Below, piece by piece: positions 56,189 through 64,000 of a stretch of DNA of 64,000 nucleotides. Source of the DNA: Prochlorococcus sp. AG-402-K21 (GTDB lineage: Bacteria > Cyanobacteriota > Cyanobacteriia > PCC-6307 > Cyanobiaceae); assembly GCA_003216775.1 (NCBI GenBank), contig QCII01000009.1:1-64000 (forward strand). The letters are read 5' to 3'. Position 1 is the stretch's first letter; the number at the start of each line of letters is the position of its first letter. The notes beneath the pieces were generated by a model that was given only the letters and a program-made list of their open reading frames with translations, was not told the origin of the DNA and searched no databases. Both the position numbers and the translations under genes were made by a program.

Positions 56189-57841
56189 TTGAAAATAATT
56201 AATGGATTTCATCTGAAAAATATTAGAGGCGATATTCTTGGAGGAATCACAGCCGCAGTTGTGGCTTTACCTCTCGCTCTTGCTTTTGGTAATGCTGCGT
56301 TAGGGCCTGGCGGAGCAATTTATGGACTATATGGGGCAGTAGTAGTTGGTTTTTTAGCAGCATTATTCGGCGGAACACCTGCTCAAGTTAGTGGGCCTAC
56401 CGGTCCCATGAGTGTAACTGTTGCTGGGGTAGTAGCAGGGTTAGCAGCAATAGGAGTTCCAAGAGATCTTTCTGCAGGAGAAATTTTACCTTTAGTGATG
56501 GCAGCGGTTGTAATTGGTGGATTACTGCAAATATTATTCGGGATTCTAAAACTTGGTAAATACATTACTTTGGTTCCATATTCTGTTGTTTCAGGATTCA
56601 TGTCTGGTATTGGAGTAATAATCATTGCACTTCAGATTGGGCCATTACTAGGAATTAGTACTCGAGGAGGAGTAGTCGAATCTTTATCAACTGTATTTTC
56701 AAATTTCCAGCCCAACGGTGCTGCTATTGGAGTAGCAATAATGACGCTAGGTATAGTATTTCTTACTCCTAGAAAAATAAGTCAGTGGGTTCCTTCTCCT
56801 CTCTTGGCCCTATTAATAGTTACCCCAATATCAATATTAATTTTTGGAGAAGGAACTATTGATAGAATTGGAGAAATTCCAAGAGGAGTCCCATCTTTAA
56901 ATTTCCCAAGTTTTAATCAATATTTTCCAATTATTTTTAAGGCAGGATTAGTCCTTGCAGTACTTGGGGCAATTGACTCCTTACTAACATCTCTAGTAGC
57001 AGACAATATCTCTCAAACAAAACATAATTCTGATAGAGAACTTATTGGTCAAGGGATAGGAAATGCTGTTGCAGGTCTTTTTTCAGGTTTGCCTGGAGCA
57101 GGAGCAACCATGAGAACAGTTATAAATGTTAAATCTGGAGGATCAACTCCCATTTCTGGTATGGTTCACTCGGTTGTGTTGTTGATAGTTTTAGTTGGTG
57201 CAGGACCTTTAGCTGAACAAATACCAACTGCACTACTAGCAGGAATTCTTATAAAAGTGGGTCTAGATATTATTGATTGGGGATTCTTGAGGAGGGCTCA
57301 CAAATTATCTTTAAAAACATCAGTAGTAATGTACGGCGTACTTTTAATGACTGTTTTTTGGGATTTAATTTGGGCAGTTTTAGTAGGTGTATTCATAGCA
57401 AATATGCTCACTATTGATTCAATAACCGAAACTCAACTAGAAGGTATGGATGAGGATAATCCTTTATCAGAAGATGATCAAGCAAAAAATGCATTGCCTG
57501 CTGATGAAAAAGCACTTCTAGATAGATGTTCAGGAGAAGTAATGTTGTTTAGACTAAAAGGACCACTTAGTTTTGGAGCAGCTAAAGGTATATCTGAGAG
57601 AATGATGCTTGTAAGAAACTACAAGGTTTTGATATTAGATATCACTGATGTACCAAGACTTGGAGTCACGGCGACTCTCGCAATAGAGGATATGATGCAA
57701 GAAGCAAAAAATAATTCCAGAAAAGCATTTGTTGCTGGAGCAAATGAAAAAGTGAAGGATAGATTAGCTAAGTTTGGAGTTGAAGACATTATTGAAACAA
57801 GAAAAGAAGCTTTAGAGACTGCTCTAAATGAATTAGCCTAG
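56189..57841 (+). CDS. SulP-family anion transporter, likely BicA-type bicarbonate transporter
   Basis: 550 residues from a TTG start with AGGAG eight bases upstream (56177-56181). A hydrophobic SulP core (~1-410, starting ALPLALAFGNAALGPGGAIYG-like after GGITAAVV) and a cytoplasmic STAS domain (~445-550). The adjacent sbtA and sbtB make bicarbonate the best substrate guess; sulfate cannot be excluded on sequence alone. The three genes are spaced by 6 and 3 bases, one operon. Confidence 0.85.
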   Translation: MKIINGFHLKNIRGDILGGITAAVVALPLALAFGNAALGPGGAIYGLYGAVVVGFLAALFGGTPAQVSGPTGPMSVTVAGVVAGLAAIGVPRDLSAGEILPLVMAAVVIGGLLQILFGILKLGKYITLVPYSVVSGFMSGIGVIIIALQIGPLLGISTRGGVVESLSTVFSNFQPNGAAIGVAIMTLGIVFLTPRKISQWVPSPLLALLIVTPISILIFGEGTIDRIGEIPRGVPSLNFPSFNQYFPIIFKAGLVLAVLGAIDSLLTSLVADNISQTKHNSDRELIGQGIGNAVAGLFSGLPGAGATMRTVINVKSGGSTPISGMVHSVVLLIVLVGAGPLAEQIPTALLAGILIKVGLDIIDWGFLRRAHKLSLKTSVVMYGVLLMTVFWDLIWAVLVGVFIANMLTIDSITETQLEGMDEDNPLSEDDQAKNALPADEKALLDRCSGEVMLFRLKGPLSFGAAKGISERMMLVRNYKVLILDITDVPRLGVTATLAIEDMMQEAKNNSRKAFVAGANEKVKDRLAKFGVEDIIETRKEALETALNELA

Positions 57842-57847
57842 TAATTT

Positions 57848-58846
57848 ATGGAAATAAATCCTATTCTGCAAAATGTATTAGCCCCGCCAGTTCTTTTCTT
57901 TTTGATTGGAGCAATATCAGTACTCTTTAAATCTGATTTAGAAATACCAGCTCCATTACCTAAACTCTTCTCCTTATATCTACTCCTAGCTATTGGGTTT
58001 AAAGGAGGTATAGAGATACAGAAAAGTGGTTTTACTGATCAAGTATTACCTACTTTAAGCGCTGCAATACTGATGTCACTAGTAATCCCGCTGATTGGAT
58101 TTTTAATTTTAAGATTTAAGTTTGATGTCTTTAATTCAGCCGCAATAGCAGCAGCATACGGTTCAATAAGTGCTGTTACATTTATTTCCGCAGAAAGTTT
58201 TTTGGAAAGTCAAAAAATAGCTTTTGATGGGTTTATGGTTGGGGCTTTAGCTTTAATGGAATCTCCTGCAATAATTGTTGGATTATTACTTGTGAAATTT
58301 GCAGCTCCCAAAAATAGACCAAAATCAAGAAAAATGCATCTAAGTGCAATATTACATGAATCACTTTTGAATGGATCAGTTTATTTATTGCTCTCAAGCT
58401 TGATTGTAGGCTTTCTCACTGCTTCCAGTAATCCCTCAGGAATTGAAAAAATGGAGCCTTTTACTGGGCAATTATTCTATGGAGCAGAATGCTTCTTCTT
58501 GTTAGATATGGGAATAGTAGCTGCTCAAAGATTGCCGAGACTGAAGAAAGCGGGTTCGTTCTTGATTGGATTTGCTATTTTTATGCCTTTATTTAACGCA
58601 TTTATTGGTGTTTTCGTTGCAAGATTTTTATCTTTAGGACCTGGCAACGCACTATTATTTGTGGTTTTATGTGCAAGCGCCTCTTATTTAGCAGTTCCTG
58701 CAGCGATGAGGATGACAGTTCCAGAAGCTAAATCTAGTTATTATATTTCAACTACACTAGGTCTAACTTTCCCATTCAATATAGTTCTCGGCATTCCCAT
58801 ATATATGAGTTTAGTAAATACCATTATCCCACTTTCCCCTCTATAA
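57848..58846 (+). CDS. sbtA: SbtA sodium-dependent bicarbonate transporter
   Basis: 332 residues, about ten membrane helices in two repeats. The N-terminal APPVLFFLIGAISVLFKSDLE and the LLLAIGFKGGIEI segment are typical of SbtA. High-affinity Na+/HCO3- symport feeds the carboxysome. It lies 6 bases after the SulP gene and 3 bases before sbtB. Confidence 0.92.
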   Translation: MEINPILQNVLAPPVLFFLIGAISVLFKSDLEIPAPLPKLFSLYLLLAIGFKGGIEIQKSGFTDQVLPTLSAAILMSLVIPLIGFLILRFKFDVFNSAAIAAAYGSISAVTFISAESFLESQKIAFDGFMVGALALMESPAIIVGLLLVKFAAPKNRPKSRKMHLSAILHESLLNGSVYLLLSSLIVGFLTASSNPSGIEKMEPFTGQLFYGAECFFLLDMGIVAAQRLPRLKKAGSFLIGFAIFMPLFNAFIGVFVARFLSLGPGNALLFVVLCASASYLAVPAAMRMTVPEAKSSYYISTTLGLTFPFNIVLGIPIYMSLVNTIIPLSPL

Positions 58847-58849
58847 ATA

Positions 58850-59131
58850 ATGAAAAGATTAGACTTGATATTTAGTGAAAGAGAACTAGATGCAATCATT
58901 AAAACATTAGAAAAAGCTAATGTTCCTGGATATACAGTTATGAAACACGCCACAGGCAGAGGGCCTGAAAGAGTTGTTACTGAAGATATGGAATTTACAG
59001 GATTAGGAGCAAATGCTCATGTAATTGTTTTTTGTGAGCAAGAATTAATAGATAAAATGAGAGATAACATCAGGGACGATTTAAGCTATTACGGAGGAGT
59101 CGCTTATATTTCTGAAGCAACACCCCTTTAA
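58850..59131 (+). CDS. sbtB: SbtB, PII-like regulator of SbtA
   Basis: 93 residues, PII fold. ANVPGYTVMKHATGRG (T-loop entry) and ANAHVIVFCEQELIDKM are recognisable. It ends right after GGVAYISEATPL, so it lacks the C-terminal extension with the CGPxGC redox loop known from Synechocystis SbtB. SbtB binds cAMP/adenine nucleotides and SbtA to gate bicarbonate uptake. The gene order sbtA-sbtB supports the call. Confidence 0.88.
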   Translation: MKRLDLIFSERELDAIIKTLEKANVPGYTVMKHATGRGPERVVTEDMEFTGLGANAHVIVFCEQELIDKMRDNIRDDLSYYGGVAYISEATPL

Positions 59132-59153
59132 ATTAAAGAAGCAATATTTATTT

Positions 59154-60110
59154 TTAAGAATGAATCCAATCTACTCTTATATTTTTTCTACTATTTAAAT
59201 ATCTATCAATTGACATTGCGGCAATACATCCATCAGAAGCGGCAACAACTGCTTGCTTAAATGGAGTATTTCTTATATCTCCAATAGCCCATACTCCATC
59301 AGAGTTTGTAGACATGAAGTCATCAACAATAACTCCTCCGTCTTCTTTTAAAGCAATTTGATCCCCTAAAAAATCAGTAATCGGCTTTGAACCACTCATG
59401 TAGACAAAGACTCCATCTAAATTTAAATTGATAGGATTTTCTTCTTGCTTATTCTTTACAACAACCCCATTAACACCCATATCATCACCCAATATTTCCA
59501 ATAATCTTGTTCTACTCCAATGTTTTATATTTGAATTATCCATCAATTCCATAGCTTCTTCATTATCTGATTTAGGATCACTTGATGTAATCCAATGGAC
59601 AGTTGATGCGAATTTAGTTAGAACAGTTGCCTCTTCAATTGCCTCCTTGTTCACTCCAACAACGGCAACTTCTCTATTTTTATAAAAAGCCCCATCACAT
59701 GTAGCACAATAACTTACACCTTTGCCAAGAAAATCCGCTTCGCCCTTAAATGATGCAGGTCTACCCATAGCTCCACTTGCAAGTACAAGTGCTTTAGCTT
59801 TAAAAGTACCTTCAGGTGTATAAACTATTTTCCATTCTCCACTAGCGTCTATCCCAAAGACTTGTGCTCTTCTATAGTCTGTGCCGTATTGCACAGCCTG
59901 ATCTCTCATTAGAGTAAGCAATTTATCCCCACTTATATCAACCGGAACACCTGGATAATTAGCTATTTGATGAGTTATTGCTAAGGCGCCAACAGATGGA
60001 TTTTTATCTAAAATTACAGTCTTTAAATTTGAACGAGATGTATAAAGTGCGCAAGTACATCCGGCCGGGCCTCCTCCGATAATAACAACATCTGACTCAA
60101 TGATTTCCAA
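59154..60110 (-). CDS. thioredoxin-reductase-like flavoprotein without NADPH motifs
   Basis: 318 residues. FAD site VVIIGGGPAGCTCAL (~8-22), active-site CATCDG (Cys135, Cys138), and a C-terminal FAD motif VWAIGDIRNTP. The NADPH motifs of TrxR are not there: the GxGxxA position reads VGVNKEA (~151-157) and the HRRxxxR position reads WITSSDPK. No thioredoxin domain is fused, so it is not NTRC. This matches what I recall of the deeply rooted, pyridine-nucleotide-independent TrxR-like proteins of some cyanobacteria; physiological donor unknown. Confidence 0.8.
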   Translation of the reverse strand: MEIIESDVVIIGGGPAGCTCALYTSRSNLKTVILDKNPSVGALAITHQIANYPGVPVDISGDKLLTLMRDQAVQYGTDYRRAQVFGIDASGEWKIVYTPEGTFKAKALVLASGAMGRPASFKGEADFLGKGVSYCATCDGAFYKNREVAVVGVNKEAIEEATVLTKFASTVHWITSSDPKSDNEEAMELMDNSNIKHWSRTRLLEILGDDMGVNGVVVKNKQEENPINLNLDGVFVYMSGSKPITDFLGDQIALKEDGGVIVDDFMSTNSDGVWAIGDIRNTPFKQAVVAASDGCIAAMSIDRYLNSRKNIRVDWIHS

Positions 60111-60364
60111 TTTAATAAAACTCCTTTTTAGTAGTTAATTAGATGAGTTCTTGGTTAGAAGATATCTGTAATGTAAATACCTAAACCTTTATATAGATAT
60201 AAGTTAAAAGAAAAAAGAGAAAAAAGCATAATATAGAAACAAACTTACATAGGAAAAATATAAAAAATTAATTATCAAAATGATCAGTTACATGAAATGT
60301 GCTGTATTGATCTATTATTAGGTCATATCGAAAAATCAATTGCCGTAGAAACATTATATTTTTC

Positions 60365-60682
60365 ATGACCAACTCTGATTACCTTTTAAAAGCTGCCATT
60401 AAGAAAGTAACCGAAAAATTAAACGAGATATTGGTTGAAAAAATTGAAGAAGCAACAAATATTGCTCAGGATGCTCCAGAAATTCTTAAAAAAGAATTTG
60501 ATAGTTTGAAAGAATCCATAATCAAAGAAGCCTCAAGAATGGAGAAAGCCGAAAATATTCAAGAAAATGAGTCTTCAAATACTTATCAAGATTCCAAAAT
60601 AAAAAAAGCTTTAAATGAAATTGAAGATATAAATAAGCAAATTGATCTCTTTAATAAAACCATAAATAATCAAATTAAATGA
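60365..60682 (+). CDS. coiled-coil hypothetical protein
   Basis: 105 residues, almost entirely charged helix (Lys/Glu/Ile heptads), no cysteine, no membrane segment. It overlaps the ABC1 kinase gene start by 4 bases (ATGA), so the two are co-translated; it could be a partner of the kinase. No family recognised. Confidence 0.6.
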   Translation: MTNSDYLLKAAIKKVTEKLNEILVEKIEEATNIAQDAPEILKKEFDSLKESIIKEASRMEKAENIQENESSNTYQDSKIKKALNEIEDINKQIDLFNKTINNQIK

Positions 60683-62346
60683 GTTATCACATTTTTCACT
60701 ATCGTTTAAAAAAATTGAAGAGGGCTTATCTTATTTGGATCACTCTGATTTCGCTTTTAATAAATTTGTGGATAGATAATATTAGATTTACAATTTTCCA
60801 ACCTAAAAGCATTGAAAAAAGTAAGGTTCAAATTAAAAGAGCTAGGTGGTTTACTAATCAATTAATAAAGCTTGGTTCAGCATTTATTAAAATTGGACAA
60901 TTATTATCAGCTAGACCTGATCTAATTCCTAATACCTGGATACAGGAATTATCTAAATTGCAGGATCAAGTTCCTAATTTTTCATTTGCGCAAGTTGAAG
61001 AAACTATAAAAGAAGAACTAGGGTCTAAGTTTAATGAAATAGATCAAATAATATGTGATCCGATTGGATCAGCATCATTAGCTCAGGTTCATAGGGCGAC
61101 TTTAAAAGATGGTAAGAACGTAGTATTTAAAGTTCAAAGACCCAATTTAAAAGAATTGTTTATTATAGATTTAGGCATAATGCAGCAAATAGCAGGATTA
61201 TTGCAGAAAAATAAGAATTGGAGTCAAGGCAGAAACTGGGTTGAGATTGCTAAAGAGTGTAGGAAAGTTCTCATGAAGGAGCTTGATTTTAATTGTGAAG
61301 CACAATATGCAGCAAGATTTAGACAGCAATTTCTTGATGATGAAAATGTTGCAGTTCCTGAAGTAATTTGGGATATGAGCAGCGAAAAAGTCCTTTGTTT
61401 AACTTATCTAGGAGGAACAAAAATAAGCGATTTAGAAAAATTACAATCACAAGAAATTGATTTACCTAAAATTGCAGAAATTGGTGCCATCAGCTATTTA
61501 AAACAATTAGTAAATTACGGTTTTTTTCATGCAGACCCTCATCCAGGGAATCTAGCAGTTTCGAATGAAGGTAAATTGATTTTTTATGATTTTGGAATGA
61601 TGGGTAATATCTCAAATAATCTTCAAACAAGATTAGGGGGGATGGTTAAGGCTGCTGCTTTAAGAGACGCCTCATCACTTGTAAGTCAATTACAACAAGC
61701 TGGCCTAATTTCAAAAGATATTGATGTAGGACCAGTCAGAAGATTAGTCAGATTGATGCTTAAAGAAGCCTTAACTCCTCCATTTAGTCCAAATATTATT
61801 GAAAAATTATCTGGAGATTTATACGAACTTGTTTATGAAACACCATTTCAACTGCCAGTAGATTTAATCTTTGTGATGAGAGCTTTATCAACTTTTGAAG
61901 GAGTTGGTAGAATGCTTGATCCAGGGTTTAACCTTGTATCAGTTACCAAGCCTTATTTAATAGAACTTATGACTTCAAATAATCAAACTCCCAACGATTT
62001 AATTAACCAATTTGGAAGGCAAGTAGGTGAACTAGGATCGAAAGCTGTTGGTATTCCCAAAAGAATAGATGAAAGTTTAGAAAGATTAGAGCAGGGAGAT
62101 TTACAATTGCAAATAAGAATGGGAGAGTCTGATAGGCAATTCAAAAAAATGTTTACTGCTCAAAAAACTTTAGGCCATTCAATTCTTATAGGAAGCTTAT
62201 CAATTGCATCTGCTTTACTTGTAACTAGTAAACAAAATAATTTTGCATTGTTGCCAATTTTTTTTGCACTACCAATAAGTATTGATTGGATAAAATGCCA
62301 ATTAAGTATGAGAAAAGGCTCACGTTTAGAAAAACTTAAGCGCTAA
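60679..62346 (+). CDS. ABC1/UbiB-family protein kinase-like protein
   Basis: 555 residues. The ABC1 signature KLGSAFIKIGQLLSARPDLIP (~63-83, described) and the atypical kinase motifs are present: GSASLAQVHRA, the VFKVQRP lysine, HADPHPGNLAV (catalytic) and YDFGMMG (metal Asp). A C-terminal hydrophobic pair (~495-530) may anchor it. Family members support quinone or isoprenoid metabolism in membranes. It starts inside the stop of the coiled-coil gene. It is convergent with eno by 3 bases. Confidence 0.88.
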   Translation: MSYHIFHYRLKKLKRAYLIWITLISLLINLWIDNIRFTIFQPKSIEKSKVQIKRARWFTNQLIKLGSAFIKIGQLLSARPDLIPNTWIQELSKLQDQVPNFSFAQVEETIKEELGSKFNEIDQIICDPIGSASLAQVHRATLKDGKNVVFKVQRPNLKELFIIDLGIMQQIAGLLQKNKNWSQGRNWVEIAKECRKVLMKELDFNCEAQYAARFRQQFLDDENVAVPEVIWDMSSEKVLCLTYLGGTKISDLEKLQSQEIDLPKIAEIGAISYLKQLVNYGFFHADPHPGNLAVSNEGKLIFYDFGMMGNISNNLQTRLGGMVKAAALRDASSLVSQLQQAGLISKDIDVGPVRRLVRLMLKEALTPPFSPNIIEKLSGDLYELVYETPFQLPVDLIFVMRALSTFEGVGRMLDPGFNLVSVTKPYLIELMTSNNQTPNDLINQFGRQVGELGSKAVGIPKRIDESLERLEQGDLQLQIRMGESDRQFKKMFTAQKTLGHSILIGSLSIASALLVTSKQNNFALLPIFFALPISIDWIKCQLSMRKGSRLEKLKR

Positions 62347-62349
62347 AAA

Positions 62350-63645
<1,296 letters not shown>

Positions 63646-63905
63646 TTAATTATTACTATTTAAATCCTATAAATAGCTGAACTATTTGGCTAATATCTGA
63701 AATATATATGTTAACCAAATATAACTTTTTAATTTCTGAACAACTTATATAAGAATTAAGAATTTTATCAATTCCAAAGTCCGAACAACCCATTTCATAA
63801 CCATATTTTTAAATTTCATCTTACAATTTGAAAATTATTGGATGATTATTAATGCAGATTCTATTTAGAATATTAATTGATAATCAACTATAGTTTTTAT
63901 AGTTT

Positions 63906-64000
63906 ATGAGAGAAACACTTACATCCAGTCCAGAACTTTTTAGCGATATAAGTTGGAATCTTCTTCTATTAGGTGAAGAAACCGCAAAAAAATGGGATCA
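63906..64000 (+). CDS. clpB: probable ClpB disaggregase (5' end)
   Basis: Only 31 codons are in the window, from ATG 63906. The start MRETLTSSPELFSDISWNLL followed by GEETAKKWD fits the first helix of the Clp N-domain (F...AW..I....A), best as ClpB. The residues seen are too few to be certain; ClpC is an alternative. A 263-base gap separates it from eno, in which I recognise nothing. Confidence 0.5.
   Translation, partial: MRETLTSSPELFSDISWNLLLLGEETAKKWD

Overview
The window is a contiguous piece of a marine picocyanobacterial chromosome, almost certainly a high-light-adapted Prochlorococcus marinus. The grounds are very AT-rich DNA (roughly 30% GC by eye), near-zero intergenic space, many genes overlapping by 1-25 bases, TTG/GTG starts, six photosystem II-related genes (psbK, psbI, psbN, psbH, psbO, psbA), a carotenoid hydroxylase, NtcA, and a string of small proteins of cyanobacteria-only families. 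There is no integrase, transposase, phage gene, CRISPR array or toxin-antitoxin pair, so this reads as core genome. Once the small genes missed by a length cut-off are added, no gene-free stretch exceeds 300 bases. The longest gaps (55966-56188, 60111-60364 and 63643-63905) show nothing I can name.

Layout. 1-8 kb: end of a RecB-like nuclease, a YgfZ-like protein, pyrE, tRNA-Met, a CNNM-type transporter, an oxidoreductase, psbK, tgt, cobS and an orphan histidine kinase that resembles Hik2/CSK. 8-17 kb: a promoter with a structured leader ahead of a DUF3155-like gene, an esterase, purH, doxX, ispH, amt1 with an NtcA box, sfsA, murJ. 17-23 kb: tRNA-Arg, glyA-cinA-leuC-leuD, then psbI, psbN and psbH. 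23-31 kb: pth, a RuvC-fold protein, a DUF3084-like protein, ntcA with a recognisable NtcA-type promoter, a divergent CobO-like/dcd/thyX operon, txlA, glmM, trmB. 31-41 kb: small cyanobacterial proteins, ileS, tRNA-Leu, crtR, gatC, a 3-methyladenine glycosylase, pyrB, coaBC. 41-51 kb: psbO, sat, ftsH, an aldolase-like gene, aroC, psbA, a hidden 42-residue gene, an AspA-like hydrolase, a glutathionyl reductase, a CP12-like protein. 51-64 kb: obgE, mutS2, hemB, a SulP-SbtA-SbtB bicarbonate uptake operon, a thioredoxin-reductase-like flavoprotein without NADPH motifs, an ABC1 kinase, eno, and the start of a probable clpB.

How the genes fit together. The content is phototrophic housekeeping: PSII core and assembly, inorganic carbon uptake (sulP-sbtA-sbtB), Calvin-cycle control (CP12-like), nitrogen control and ammonium uptake (ntcA, amt1), sulfate activation (sat), nucleotide supply (pyrE, pyrB, purH, dcd, thyX), leucine, chorismate, tetrapyrrole and isoprenoid synthesis.

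I see no large undescribed system. The observations most worth following are: (i) a repressor-like palindrome resembling an NrdR box on the promoter of the CobO-like/dcd/thyX operon, whose CobO-like protein has lost its P-loop; (ii) a TrxR-like flavoprotein missing both NADPH motifs; (iii) crtR and the glycosylase gene, which have no ATG/GTG/TTG start compatible with the conserved protein; (iv) a branched RNA leader at 8071-8148; (v) a 42-codon gene with a good ribosome site divergent from psbA; (vi) a CP12-like protein lacking the N-terminal cysteine pair.
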